64,000 nucleotides of DNA from Anaerohalosphaeraceae bacterium (GTDB lineage Bacteria > Planctomycetota > Phycisphaerae > Sedimentisphaerales > Anaerohalosphaeraceae): assembly GCA_035378985.1 (NCBI GenBank), contig DAOSUR010000008.1, forward strand, positions 1-64,000. The letters run 5' to 3'. A program made the position numbers and the translations under genes. Below, in pieces: positions 17,772 to 27,728 of this stretch. A model generated the notes under the pieces. It was given only the letters and a program-made list of their open reading frames with translations. It did not search any database and was not told the origin of the DNA. The first letter of the stretch is position 1. Every line of letters starts with the position of its first letter.

Positions 17772-20700
17772 ATGGACGATAAAGGGTTTACTCACCTTCA
17801 CTTACATACACAATACTCCCTGCTCGACGGTGCCATTCAGCCCGATGCTCTTTTTGAAAAATGCCGTCAAATGGGGATGGATACCGTCGCCATTACCGAC
17901 CATGGCAACCTTTTCGGGGTTCTCGATTTCTACCTTCAGGCCCAGAAATACAGCATCAAGCCCATTTTGGGAATGGAGGCCTACATCGCCCCCGGCTCCC
18001 GCTTTGAGCGTCAGAAAGGCGGCGGCGTCAAAGACAATACCTATCACCTGCTCCTGCTGGCTGAAAATCTTAAAGGATACCAGAACCTTCTGCAGTTGAG
18101 CAGCATCGGCTATACAGAAGGGTTTTACTACCGCCCGCGAATCGACAAAGAGGTCCTGGCCCAGTTCAGCGAAGGGTTGATCTGCACCAGCGCCTGCATT
18201 GCCGGCGAAATCCCCACAGCCCTCGTCCGCGAAGACCGACAGACAGCTCGCCGAGCTGCCGAAGAATACCTGAAAATATTCGGCCCCGAACGATTCTTCA
18301 TCGAAATCCAGCAGCACGAAAATGATGAACATCCGCACCTCCTGCCGGCCCTGGCTGACTTGGCCAAGGAGCTTGGAATCGGACTAGTTGCCACCAACGA
18401 CGTTCACTTCCTGAACGCCGATGATTATGAGGCCCATATGGTCCTGTGCTGCATCAACACCGGCAAAAAAATTACCGATGTGGACAAGATGGAGTACCCG
18501 CCGGATGTCTATTTAAAAAGCCCTCAGGAAATGAGAACCCTCTTTGCGGCCTATCCGGAGGCCTGCGACAACACACTGGCGATTGCCGGCCGCTGTCAGG
18601 TCGAACTGAACCTGAAAACACGCCATGCCCCGCGTTATCACACTCCGGCGGGCAAAACCCCCGAACAAATGCTCACGGAACTGGTGCTCGAAGGGGCCAA
18701 AAAACGCTACGGACACATCACCCAGCCGATCCAGGACCGAATCAACTGGGAGCTGGAAGTCATTAAAAGCAAAGGGTTTGCCAGCTACTTCCTGATTGTC
18801 TGGGACTTCTGCAATTACGCCAAAGAACAAAACATCCCCGTCGGGGCACGCGGCAGTGCCGTCGGAACCATCGTCGGATACTGTCTGGGCATCTGCAACA
18901 TCGACCCGCTCCGCTATGACCTGCTGTTTGAGCGGTTTATGGACCCCGAACGCAACGAGATGCCCGATATCGATATCGACATCTGCCAGGACGGCCGGGA
19001 AAAAATCCTCAATTACGTCCGGCAGAAATACGGGCACATCGCACAAATCATTACGTTCGGAACGATGAAGGCCCGTGCGGTCATCCGAGATGTCTGCCGG
19101 GTGCTGGATGTGCCGCTGGCGGAGGCCGACCGTCTGGCCAAACTGGTTCCGTCGGAACTGAAGATGACCCTCGATAAGGCCCTCGAGGCCGAACCGGACT
19201 TAAAAAAGGCCTACGAAACCGATGAAAAAACCCGCCGGGTGATTAACATCGGAAGAAAACTGGAAGGCCTGGCTCGCCACGCCTCCGTCCACGCCTGCGG
19301 AGTCGTCATCGCCGATGAACCCCTGACCCGCTTTCTGCCGCTGTACAAGCAGGCCGGCTCCGAAGAACTCATTACCCAGTTTGAAGGACCCTTTGTCGAA
19401 AAGGCCGGCCTGATGAAGATGGATTTTCTGGGCCTCAAGACCCTCAGCATCATCCAGCGAACCGTCGATTTGATTCAGGAAATCCACGGCAAAACCATCG
19501 ACATCGAAGCCATCGATATTATGGATCAGCGGGTCTATCGGGAAATCTTCAGTGCCGGCAGAACCAAAGGCATCTTCCAGTTTGAATCCAGCGGAATGCA
19601 GGAAATGCTTCGCAAACTCCGGCCCGACCGGCTGGAAGACCTTATCGCCGCCAACGCCCTCTATCGGCCCGGACCGCTGGCCCTGATTCCGGAGTTCATC
19701 GAGCGCAAACACGGCGCCCGCTGGTCGGCCCCCCACCCGATTATGGAGGAAATCCTCGCCGAGACCTTCGGCATCATCGTCTATCAGGAACAGGTGATGC
19801 GCATCTGCAATCGGCTCGGCGATATTCCCCTCCGCGAGGCCTATACGCTGATTAAGGCCATCAGCAAGAAAAAAGAAGACGTCATCCAGGCCGAACAAAA
19901 ACGCTTCATCGACGGCTGCATCCGCAAAGGACTTCAGCCCGAACAGGCCGAGGAAATCTTTGCCCTGATTCGCCGGTTTGCCGACTACGGCTTTAACAAA
20001 AGCCACGCCACCCGCTATTCCTTCGTCGCCTATCAGACGGCCTGGCTGAAGACCTATTACCCCGTGGAGTTTATGGCGTCCCTGCTCACCTATGAAATGG
20101 GCGATACCGACAAAGTGGTGGAATACATCGGCGAATGCCGAGACATGGGCATCGAAGTCCTGCCGCCGGATATCAACGAAAGCTTCGTGGACTTTACGGT
20201 GATTTACGACGAGCAGAAAAAGAAGGGTCTGATTCGCTTCGGTCTGGCGGCCGTCAAAGGCGTCGGTTCCAAAGCCGTCGAACAGATTATCGCCGCACGC
20301 GAGCGTGTCAGAGGGTTCCGCAGTCTTTTCCATTTCTGCGAAAGCGTGGACCTGCACACCGTCAACAAACAGGTGCTCGAAGCCCTCATCAAGGCCGGCG
20401 CCTTTGACTCTCTCGGAGGCAGCCGTGCTCAGATGGCCGCCGCCCTCGAAAAAGCGATGCAGTGCGGCGCCGCCTTCCAGGCCGACCGCCAGAAAGGACA
20501 AATGAATTTCTTCCTGAACGGCCCCCTGGCCGCCGAAGAAGCCAAAACCGAACCGATGCACCTGCCCGATGTGCCCGCCTGGTCCGAACAGCAGATGCTG
20601 GCCTACGAAAAGGAAGTTCTCGGCTTCTATGTAACCAGCAACCCGCTCAGCAAGCACGCGCAGATTATCGAGCTGTATTCCACCTCCAACACCGCCAAGC

Positions 20701-21233
20701 TCCGCCTGCTGCGACAGGAGCAGGAGGTCATTGTCGGGGGAATGATTACCAAAATCCGCTATACCATTACGAAAAACGGCAAAAATGCCGGCGCGAAAAT
20801 GGCCGTCGCCGAACTGGAGGACCTTCAGGGCAAATGTGAAGTGGTACTTTTTCCAAAAACTCTCGAAAAATGCGGCCATCTCCTTCAGCCCGATCGAATC
20901 GTCTTTGTGCGGGGAACAGCCCAGACTCTCCGCGAAATCCCCAATATCCGCTGTGACGAACTGATTGAACTGGAAGAAGCAGGACGCCGATTCAGCGCCA
21001 GGGTGAAACTGGAACTGGACGCACAAACCGTCGATAAAACCCTGCTGGAAAAAATCCGCCAAATCTGCCTGCACAACCGCGGCAAAAGTCCGATTGAGCT
21101 GACCATTTATACCCCGAAACGGTTCCGGATTACAGCCAAAGCGGATTCCAGCCTGTCCATCCGCGCCGACCTCGAATCCCATCGGAAGCTGGAAGCCCTC
21201 CTCGGCCGCGGCAAAGTGCATTTTACGGCCTGA
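17772..21233 (+). CDS. dnaE: DNA polymerase III alpha subunit
   Basis: Replicative polymerase catalytic subunit of 1153 residues, the usual DnaE size. The N-terminal PHP domain begins FTHLHLHTQYSLLDGAI and keeps ITDHGNLFG. The polymerase active site is PDIDIDICQDGREKI near residue 400, and DYGFNKSHATRY follows near 740. Then come the tandem HhH region (AVKGVGSKAVEQIIAARE) and a C-terminal OB domain starting VIVGGMITKIRYTITKNG. An ATG at 17763 out of frame opens a six-codon reading frame that overlaps the true start; this may be chance. It is transcribed away from the sugar operon. Confidence 0.98.
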   Translation: MDDKGFTHLHLHTQYSLLDGAIQPDALFEKCRQMGMDTVAITDHGNLFGVLDFYLQAQKYSIKPILGMEAYIAPGSRFERQKGGGVKDNTYHLLLLAENLKGYQNLLQLSSIGYTEGFYYRPRIDKEVLAQFSEGLICTSACIAGEIPTALVREDRQTARRAAEEYLKIFGPERFFIEIQQHENDEHPHLLPALADLAKELGIGLVATNDVHFLNADDYEAHMVLCCINTGKKITDVDKMEYPPDVYLKSPQEMRTLFAAYPEACDNTLAIAGRCQVELNLKTRHAPRYHTPAGKTPEQMLTELVLEGAKKRYGHITQPIQDRINWELEVIKSKGFASYFLIVWDFCNYAKEQNIPVGARGSAVGTIVGYCLGICNIDPLRYDLLFERFMDPERNEMPDIDIDICQDGREKILNYVRQKYGHIAQIITFGTMKARAVIRDVCRVLDVPLAEADRLAKLVPSELKMTLDKALEAEPDLKKAYETDEKTRRVINIGRKLEGLARHASVHACGVVIADEPLTRFLPLYKQAGSEELITQFEGPFVEKAGLMKMDFLGLKTLSIIQRTVDLIQEIHGKTIDIEAIDIMDQRVYREIFSAGRTKGIFQFESSGMQEMLRKLRPDRLEDLIAANALYRPGPLALIPEFIERKHGARWSAPHPIMEEILAETFGIIVYQEQVMRICNRLGDIPLREAYTLIKAISKKKEDVIQAEQKRFIDGCIRKGLQPEQAEEIFALIRRFADYGFNKSHATRYSFVAYQTAWLKTYYPVEFMASLLTYEMGDTDKVVEYIGECRDMGIEVLPPDINESFVDFTVIYDEQKKKGLIRFGLAAVKGVGSKAVEQIIAARERVRGFRSLFHFCESVDLHTVNKQVLEALIKAGAFDSLGGSRAQMAAALEKAMQCGAAFQADRQKGQMNFFLNGPLAAEEAKTEPMHLPDVPAWSEQQMLAYEKEVLGFYVTSNPLSKHAQIIELYSTSNTAKLRLLRQEQEVIVGGMITKIRYTITKNGKNAGAKMAVAELEDLQGKCEVVLFPKTLEKCGHLLQPDRIVFVRGTAQTLREIPNIRCDELIELEEAGRRFSARVKLELDAQTVDKTLLEKIRQICLHNRGKSPIELTIYTPKRFRITAKADSSLSIRADLESHRKLEALLGRGKVHFTA

Positions 21234-21344
21234 GCCAATCCCGACTTTTTGGGTAGCACGAAAACATTTTTTTCTTATAATAAAAACGACAAGGGAAAGC
21301 CCGTTTTCCCCCTCGGCAAAAAACAGAAAAGCGTTCGATATTGA

Positions 21345-22106
21345 ATGCCTCAAAAGGTAATGAAAATCCTGATGGTCCGCTGGCCGGAAGCCCTTATGCT
21401 CACCGGCCTGTTCGGAGGTCTGTCCTGTCTGGCGGCACGGATGAATCAGGAGGCCGTCCCGCAGGGTCTGCTGGCCCAGATGCCTCTTTGGGCGGGCTTT
21501 CTCCTCGGTGTCGGATTGATGATTCTGATTATTTTGATTGGAATGCTCTTTACGGGCTTTCTCCGCTCGACCGTTCTGGCCCCTCTGTCAGCTCGGCATC
21601 CCCTCGAGCTGCTTCAAATCGGGCGACCGTTTTTCTGGAAATTGTTCCTGCCCTACCTGGTCTTCGAACTGGCATGGTCCTTTTTGTCCATTCTGCTGAT
21701 GATGCTTCTGCATGCCTTACTCTACAGAAAACTTCCCACAGAGCCGACACCGGAATGGCTCCTGCGGGTCTGCCAGCTGATTGTTCTGTGTATCCTTATC
21801 AAACCGTTTCTGATGCTGCCGACCCTGATTCTTCTGGAAAATCGGCCGGTCACGGAAACCCTGGCGGTCATCCGTCGAGTTCCGCTGACCGCCGTAAAAC
21901 CCCTGATGAAGGTCCTCGAACAGGGTCTGGTGGTTATGGCAGCTTTTTTGCTTTTGCTGTTTGTGATTCCGTTTCCCAAACCCTTGTTTTGGGTTCGCAG
22001 CGGTCTTTTGAATACAGCGGGCGGTGCGGTCCTTCTGGTTTGTTTCCTCACCGCCCTTCAGGAATTTGGACAATACTTCGGCCCCCATTCTGAGGAGAAG
22101 CAATGA
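21345..22106 (+). CDS. membrane protein of unknown function
   Basis: 253 residues with roughly five hydrophobic segments (around 17-32, 47-72, 97-122, 140-160 and 195-240) and no motif I recognise. A perfect -10 box TATAAT lies at 21275-21280 without a clear -35, so transcription may start here. The last four bases overlap the tmk start (ATGA), which ties its translation to tmk-holB. Position in a DNA-replication operon does not by itself suggest a role. Confidence 0.75.
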   Translation: MPQKVMKILMVRWPEALMLTGLFGGLSCLAARMNQEAVPQGLLAQMPLWAGFLLGVGLMILIILIGMLFTGFLRSTVLAPLSARHPLELLQIGRPFFWKLFLPYLVFELAWSFLSILLMMLLHALLYRKLPTEPTPEWLLRVCQLIVLCILIKPFLMLPTLILLENRPVTETLAVIRRVPLTAVKPLMKVLEQGLVVMAAFLLLLFVIPFPKPLFWVRSGLLNTAGGAVLLVCFLTALQEFGQYFGPHSEEKQ

Positions 22107-22771
22107 CGGCACACACCCCGGGACGTTTTTTGGTGCTGGATGGAACCGACGGCTGTGGAAAGTCGACACAGATTCCCCTGCTGCGGAAGGTCTTTGAACA
22201 GCGGGGATTCTCTGTGGTTCAGACCTACGACCCGGGCGGAACGGACATCGGCGAGCAAATCCGAAAACTCCTCAAGTACGATGCCAAAGGCAAAATGGAT
22301 GTGCACACGGAGACGATGCTGTTTATGGCCTCGCGGGCTCAGCTGGTCAGCGAAGTCATCCGCCCGGCCCTGTCCGAAGGCAAAATTGTTCTCTGCGACC
22401 GCTTCGTATCCTCGACCTGCGCCTATCAGGGAGCCGGCGGCTATCCCGTGGAGGAGATTATCAATTTAGCCCGTTATGCCATCGGACAAACCTGGCCGGA
22501 TTTAACCATTATTTTAGACCTGCCGGCAGAAAAAGGACGGCACCGCACAGGCATACGCAACGGACAAAATCACTCCAATTCCTCCGCTCATCCCGCCGAA
22601 GACCGATTCGACTCCAGAAGCCTGGACTATTACCAGCGGGTTCGCCAAGGCTTTCTATCCCTGCCCCAATACTATCCGACTCCAGTCGAGATTGTGAACA
22701 CGGACGGCCTGTCCATCGAAGAAGTCCATCAGAGAATCGCGGCACTTTTGGAAGAACGGAACTGGTTCTGA
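22103..22771 (+). CDS. tmk: thymidylate kinase
   Basis: Phosphorylates dTMP to dTDP. 222 residues. P-loop LDGTDGCGKST (residues 12-22) and the DR-type motif CDRFVSSTCAYQGAGGY are clear. The usual 'TREPGG' after the P-loop is here TYDPGGTDIGEQIR, a mild deviation. The LID region (AEKGRHRTGIRNGQ) is followed by a short loop rich in N, S and H. It overlaps the preceding membrane-protein gene by four bases and holB by one (TGATG), so the three are translationally coupled. Confidence 0.95.
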   Translation: MTAHTPGRFLVLDGTDGCGKSTQIPLLRKVFEQRGFSVVQTYDPGGTDIGEQIRKLLKYDAKGKMDVHTETMLFMASRAQLVSEVIRPALSEGKIVLCDRFVSSTCAYQGAGGYPVEEIINLARYAIGQTWPDLTIILDLPAEKGRHRTGIRNGQNHSNSSAHPAEDRFDSRSLDYYQRVRQGFLSLPQYYPTPVEIVNTDGLSIEEVHQRIAALLEERNWF

Positions 22772-23916
22772 TGCAGATGCGGGACATTCACAGTCAGGAT
22801 AAAGCCGTGACGGCCCTCCAGCAGGCCTATGCGGAAGGGCGAATCCCGCACGCCTATCTGTTCGTCGGTCCGGACGGAGTCGGCAAATACACCACGGCAG
22901 AGGCCTTCGCCCGCCTCCTGCTTTGCCGGTCCCCCATCCAAACCCCCGCCCGCAGCGGCCCCGTCAAGACGGACAGCTGCGGCCGGTGCCCTTCCTGTCA
23001 ACTGATGGACGCGGGAAATCATCCCGACTTTGTTCTGATTTATAAAGAACTGCTCCAATATACCAAAGATGGGGAAGACGGCGCGGCACCAGTGGAAATG
23101 CCGATTGATGTCGTCCGCGAATTTTTCATCGAGCGGGCGGCCCGAAAACCCGTCATGGGGCCTTATACGGTTTTTGTGATGGAGGAGGCGGAGAAGGTCA
23201 ATGTCTCCAGTCAAAATGCGATGCTGAAGATTCTGGAAGAGCCGCCTTCGTTCTGCATCATCATCCTCTTGTGCAGCCGGCTGGAGGAGATGCTCCCCAC
23301 CACCCGCTCCCGCTGCCGGATTCTTTCCTTCGGACCGGTCAGTGAAACCATCATCGTCAAGGAGCTGACGCGAAAAGGAATCGACGCCTCGCAAGCCCTT
23401 TTTTGGGCGCGCTTCAGCGAAGGCCGTTTGGGAGAAGCCCTGCGCTGGGCCCAACTCAAAGAGAGCGAAAAACCCGTTGATGCCTACGAAATCAAAAAAG
23501 AGCTGGCCGAGCGTCTCAGCCGCCTGGAACCGTCCGAGCTGATCGACACGGCCGGATGGCTTATCCAATCCGCCAAAGCCGTCGGTGATGCCTGGGCTCG
23601 ACAAAAGCCTAATGTCAGTGCCAAAGACCTCTTTCGCACAGCTGAAAAAGGACTCCTGCGGATGGTCCTGACCCTCTTGGCCGACCTGATGAAGATACCC
23701 TATTCAGAGGAATCTTCTCTTGTTTACTCGGATCAAATTGAACTTGTCAGAGAATTCAGCAAAAAAATAAACGCAGAAGAGGCCGCAGAAAAGATAATCA
23801 ATATCCAGAAACTCCTCGGCTGGGTGGATGCAAACGTCAACGAAAAACTGATTTTCGAGCGGCTCTTGTTAACCTGGACCTTCTCTGATATACTGCCGGT
23901 TCGGTCGGACGATTGA
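22771..23916 (+). CDS. holB: DNA polymerase III delta' subunit
   Basis: Clamp-loader subunit of 381 residues, partner of DnaX. The P-loop VGPDGVGKYTTA is near residue 31, a zinc site ends in CGRCPSCQ, and EEAEKVNVSSQNAMLKILEEPP plus TRSRCRIL follow. The ATG shares one base with the tmk stop. The order tmk-holB-ricT-metG also occurs in Firmicutes, which supports the call. The C-terminal third is less conserved. Confidence 0.94.
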   Translation: MQMRDIHSQDKAVTALQQAYAEGRIPHAYLFVGPDGVGKYTTAEAFARLLLCRSPIQTPARSGPVKTDSCGRCPSCQLMDAGNHPDFVLIYKELLQYTKDGEDGAAPVEMPIDVVREFFIERAARKPVMGPYTVFVMEEAEKVNVSSQNAMLKILEEPPSFCIIILLCSRLEEMLPTTRSRCRILSFGPVSETIIVKELTRKGIDASQALFWARFSEGRLGEALRWAQLKESEKPVDAYEIKKELAERLSRLEPSELIDTAGWLIQSAKAVGDAWARQKPNVSAKDLFRTAEKGLLRMVLTLLADLMKIPYSEESSLVYSDQIELVREFSKKINAEEAAEKIINIQKLLGWVDANVNEKLIFERLLLTWTFSDILPVRSDD

Positions 23917-23952
23917 ACCGACCTCAAAAAGGCCCTCGGAGTATGCCTTTCC

Positions 23953-25299
23953 ATGACACAGGATGAGAGCGCAAAAACAAAAGCGCAAAAACATAACAGC
24001 AAATTGATGCTCGTTCGGTATGGGAAAATGGGGCTTTTGGGCTGGTTCGAGCACAATGAACCCCAAATTCCCAAGAACAAGCAATATGTTATCGTCAAAA
24101 CCGACCGCGGCCTCGAATTAGGCCAGTTGGTAGGTCCCTATAACTACAAAGCGGGAAACTACCGTTTTACCCCGGAGCAGGTCGAGGCGTATTATACCCA
24201 GGGCAATAAGGATATCTCTATCACCACAGGGGGACGGTTTGTCCGTTTTGCCACCCACGAGGATATCCGGGAACAGGAACACCTGGAGGCATCCGCCATC
24301 GAAGAGGCCAAATGCTGCCAGCGGTTTGCCGATGAGCTCGGCCTGAATATGAAGATTATCGAGGCAGAACATCTTTTCGGGGGTGAGCGCATTCTTTTTT
24401 ACTTCACCAGCGACGGCAGAGTAGACTTCCGTGAATTGGTGAAAAAACTCGCTCGCGAATACCAGACCCGAATCGAACTTCGCCAAATCGGCTCCCGCGA
24501 TGAGGCCCGGCTGGTCAGCGATTACGAAAGCTGCGGGCTCGAATGCTGCTGCAAGCGGTTTTTGAAGATTCTGGACCCTGTCAATATGCGGATGGCCAAA
24601 CTCCAGAAAGCCACCCTCGACCCGTCCAAAATCAGCGGCCACTGCGGGCGTCTGAAGTGCTGTTTGCGGTATGAAGACTACACGTATCGGGAGTTAAAAA
24701 GCAAGCTGCCGCCCCGCAATACCCAAGTTCAGACCCCCAAGGGCGTCGGTATCGTCGTAGATTTTCAGGTATTGACTCAGTTGGTTGTCGTCCAGACTCC
24801 AGACGGCGAAAAGCAGGCCTGGCCGCTGGAGGAAATTCAAATCCTGTCCGACAAGCCGACGACAGCAACTCCGCCGGCAGAAAGTTCGGCATCGGAAGAA
24901 CCTGAAGCCTCTGCTTCGCCTCAAGAACAGGAAGAAGTCTCTTTCTCCGACGAAAACTCCGTTCAGTCAGAAACGGTCGAACCAGCCATCCCCGAAGCCC
25001 TCGCAGAGGAGGTTGCCGAAGAAATTGAGGAAGTGATTGACCAAATCGAAGAAAACCCCCTCGAGGATGCCGCGGACGAGCCGGAGGAGGAATCCATTCC
25101 TTCCAACGGTGAGGAAAACAACAGCAAACCCGACACTCCCGCCGCCACAGAAGTCCAGCCCGGACAGGACAAACCGTTTCCGAGAAAAAAACGGCGCAAA
25201 AACCGGCGACGACGCAATCGAAACAATCGGAATGGTTCCGCTCAGGCGGAGTATCGTTCGCCCAACTCAAATTCTTCAAATGGGAACCCAGCAGTATGA
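23953..25299 (+). CDS. ricT: PSP1-domain protein (RicT/YaaT-like) with charged tail
   Basis: 448 residues. The first 300 form the PSP1 domain, including DYESCGLECCCKRFL (190-204) and KISGHCGRLKCCLRYE (226-241); cysteines 194, 198-200, 231 and 236-237 are the typical cluster. In Bacillus, RicT is part of an Fe-S-bearing complex that affects RNA maturation and development. Residues 300-448 are unusual: a long stretch rich in E, S, P and A, then a basic end with KKRRKNRRRR-type runs followed by N/S-rich residues, as in many RNA-binding tails (inference). The stop overlaps the metG start by four bases. Confidence 0.9.
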   Translation: MTQDESAKTKAQKHNSKLMLVRYGKMGLLGWFEHNEPQIPKNKQYVIVKTDRGLELGQLVGPYNYKAGNYRFTPEQVEAYYTQGNKDISITTGGRFVRFATHEDIREQEHLEASAIEEAKCCQRFADELGLNMKIIEAEHLFGGERILFYFTSDGRVDFRELVKKLAREYQTRIELRQIGSRDEARLVSDYESCGLECCCKRFLKILDPVNMRMAKLQKATLDPSKISGHCGRLKCCLRYEDYTYRELKSKLPPRNTQVQTPKGVGIVVDFQVLTQLVVVQTPDGEKQAWPLEEIQILSDKPTTATPPAESSASEEPEASASPQEQEEVSFSDENSVQSETVEPAIPEALAEEVAEEIEEVIDQIEENPLEDAADEPEEESIPSNGEENNSKPDTPAATEVQPGQDKPFPRKKRRKNRRRRNRNNRNGSAQAEYRSPNSNSSNGNPAV

Positions 25300-27305
25300 C
25301 ACGCAAACTGATTGTCACCTCGGCGCTGCCGTATGCCAACGGTCCGATTCATATCGGCCATCTGGTTGAATACATCCAGACCGACATCTGGGTCCGATAC
25401 CAGAAGGCCTGCGGAAATGAATGCTATTACTTCTGTGCAGATGACACCCACGGCACCCCGATTATGATTCGGGCACGCTCTGAAGGAATCCCGCCGGAAA
25501 AACTGATTGAGCGGATGCATAAGGAACACCTGCGGGATTTTACCGGCTTTCAAATCCGGTTCGACAATTACTACAGCACCCATTCAGAAGAAAACCGCCA
25601 GCTGAGCGAGCGCATTTATCAGGGGGCTCTCCGCGCGGGTTCGATTATCAAAAAGACGATTCAGCAGGCCTACGATGAACAGGAAAAGATGTGGCTGCCC
25701 GACCGCTACATCAAAGGCACCTGCCCCCGATGCAAGGCCGAGGGCCAGTACGGCGACTCCTGCGACGCCTGCGGAGCCCATTATCAGACCACCGAACTGA
25801 TTAATCCGGTCAGCGTCATCAGCGGAAAACCGCCGGTCCTGAAGGAAAGCGTGCACTACTTTTTCCGGCTGAGCGACTATGAAACTGCCCTCAAAGACCT
25901 GTTCGCCAAAGGATACGTCCAGGACTCCGTCCGCAACAAACTGGATGAGTGGTTTGCGGCAGGGCTGAAAGACTGGGACATCTCGCGCGACGGCCCCTAC
26001 TTCGGCTTTAAGATTCCCGGCGAGCAGGACAAATACTTTTATGTCTGGCTGGACGCCCCCATCGGCTATATGGCCTCCTGCAAAAACTTCTGCGACCGTA
26101 ACGGAATGGACTTCGAGCAGGTCTGGAACAGCGGCGAGTATGAAATCTGCCATTTTATCGGCAAGGATATTATGTATTTTCACGCCCTGTTCTGGCCGGC
26201 TTTGCTGATGAGCGCCTCCCTGCGCGTGCCGACCAAACTGTTTGTGCACGGCTTTCTGACCGTCAACGGCCAGAAAATGAGCAAAAGCAAGGGCACCTTT
26301 ATCACCGCCGAAACTTATCTGAAGCACCTGGACCCGCAGTATCTCCGCTACTATTACGCCTCCAAGCTCACCGGTGATGTGAGCGACATTGACTTAAATC
26401 TGGAGGACTTCCTCAGCCGCGTCAATGCAGACCTGGTCGGCAAACTGGCCAATCTGGCCAGCCGATGCGTCCCGATGCTCACCCAGAAGCTGGGTGGCCG
26501 GCTCGGCCGACTCGATGAAAAAGGAAACGCCCTGCTGGAGCAGATGCAGACGGCCTGCGAAAAAATCAAGGCTGATTATGAAGCCCTCAATTACGCCTCT
26601 GCGGTGAGAACGATCGCCTCGCTGGCCGACATCTGCAACCGCTTTGTCGAGGAGGCCCAGCCCTGGGTAACCCTCAAAACCGAGCCGGAGAAGACCCGGA
26701 CCGACCTGACGGCCGTCCTGAATGCCGTCAAGGTGCTGACAATTTATTTAAAACCGATTCTGCCGGTCTTTGCCGAAAAAATCGAAGCCGTTTTGGATAT
26801 TCCGCCTCTGACATTTGCCCAGGTCCAACAGCGGCTTGAAAACAAACCGATTCGTCCTTATATCCGTCTGGTAGAACGTATAGAAAAAGAAAAGGTGGAC
26901 GCTATGCTCGAAGAAAGCAGACAGGAAACGGCCCCGGCGGCACCGGCTCAGCCGGCCCAGCTGGAAGAACCGCTCGCCCCGGAATGCACAATTGAAGATT
27001 TTGCGAAAGTGGACCTGCGGATTGCCCGAATCACTCGTGCCGAGCGGGTCGAAGGAGCGGACAAACTGCTCGCCCTCGAACTGGATTTGGGGGCCCTGAA
27101 AAAGAATGTCTTTGCCGGCATTGCCAAGGCCTACAAACCGGAAGATCTGGTCGGCCGGCTGGTCGTCTGCGTGGCCAATCTGAAACCGCGAAAGATGAAA
27201 TTCGGCGTCTCCGACGGGATGGTCTGCGCCGCCGGCTCCGGCGGGGATCAGATTTTCCTCCTGACGGTGGACCCCGGCGCCAAACCCGGCCAGCGCGTCC
27301 ACTAA
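25296..27305 (+). CDS. metG: methionyl-tRNA synthetase
   Basis: Charges tRNA-Met. 669 residues. The HIGH motif is in PYANGPIHIGHL (residues 10-21), a four-cysteine zinc knuckle CPRCKAEGQYGDSCDACG is near 145-162, and KMSKSKGTFI is near 327. The C-terminal 110 residues (from about 565) are an EMAP/Trbp-type tRNA-binding domain starting DFAKVDLRIARITRAERV, joined through an A/P-rich linker. This is the full-length bacterial form. Start overlaps ricT (ATGA). Confidence 0.98.
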   Translation: MTRKLIVTSALPYANGPIHIGHLVEYIQTDIWVRYQKACGNECYYFCADDTHGTPIMIRARSEGIPPEKLIERMHKEHLRDFTGFQIRFDNYYSTHSEENRQLSERIYQGALRAGSIIKKTIQQAYDEQEKMWLPDRYIKGTCPRCKAEGQYGDSCDACGAHYQTTELINPVSVISGKPPVLKESVHYFFRLSDYETALKDLFAKGYVQDSVRNKLDEWFAAGLKDWDISRDGPYFGFKIPGEQDKYFYVWLDAPIGYMASCKNFCDRNGMDFEQVWNSGEYEICHFIGKDIMYFHALFWPALLMSASLRVPTKLFVHGFLTVNGQKMSKSKGTFITAETYLKHLDPQYLRYYYASKLTGDVSDIDLNLEDFLSRVNADLVGKLANLASRCVPMLTQKLGGRLGRLDEKGNALLEQMQTACEKIKADYEALNYASAVRTIASLADICNRFVEEAQPWVTLKTEPEKTRTDLTAVLNAVKVLTIYLKPILPVFAEKIEAVLDIPPLTFAQVQQRLENKPIRPYIRLVERIEKEKVDAMLEESRQETAPAAPAQPAQLEEPLAPECTIEDFAKVDLRIARITRAERVEGADKLLALELDLGALKKNVFAGIAKAYKPEDLVGRLVVCVANLKPRKMKFGVSDGMVCAAGSGGDQIFLLTVDPGAKPGQRVH

Positions 27306-27347
27306 AGTCTTTGGTTTGCCTGCAGGAGAGGGAACCGCGAAAACTCT

Positions 27348-27728
27348 ATGAAAAAATCGATCGAAGAAATTGCACGGCAGGACGGTCGATACGACCCGAA
27401 GGCCCTGAAGTTTGTTTTTGAAGGACTGGCGGAGACAATCGACAAGATTCGAAAAGACGAAGGAGACCCGGCCCACCCCCGCCACATCACCGGACAGGAG
27501 CTGGCCTGGGGGCTGGCGGATTTGGCGCGACAGCGGTGGGGACGGCTGGCGGAGATGGTGCTCAACCAGTGGGGCGTTCGAACCACCCGGGACTTCGGCG
27601 AGATTGTGTATCTGATGATTGCCAACGACTGGATGACCTGTCAGGAAAGCGACAGCATCGATGATTTCAACAATGTCTTCGACTTCAAAACGGTCTTCGA
27701 AGACCATTACTCATTTGACAGCCGCTGA
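27348..27728 (+). CDS. Minf_1886-type protein of Planctomycetes/Verrucomicrobia
   Basis: 126 residues beginning KSIEEIARQDGRYDPKALKFVFEGL, with HITGQELAWGLADLARQRWG and GVRTTRDFGEIVYLMIANDWM. This matches my memory of a family largely confined to Planctomycetes and Verrucomicrobia (Minf_1886 family). The function is unknown. It follows metG by 42 bases with GCAGGAGAGGG upstream of the ATG. Its last 22 bases overlap the end of miaA on the other strand. Confidence 0.85.
   Translation: MKKSIEEIARQDGRYDPKALKFVFEGLAETIDKIRKDEGDPAHPRHITGQELAWGLADLARQRWGRLAEMVLNQWGVRTTRDFGEIVYLMIANDWMTCQESDSIDDFNNVFDFKTVFEDHYSFDSR

Noticed and set aside
19200..21353. 717-codon open frame antisense to dnaE
   Set aside because: Shadow of dnaE caused by its codon bias. 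The translation has low-complexity G/F/D-rich text and no domain, whereas the plus strand encodes a complete polymerase.
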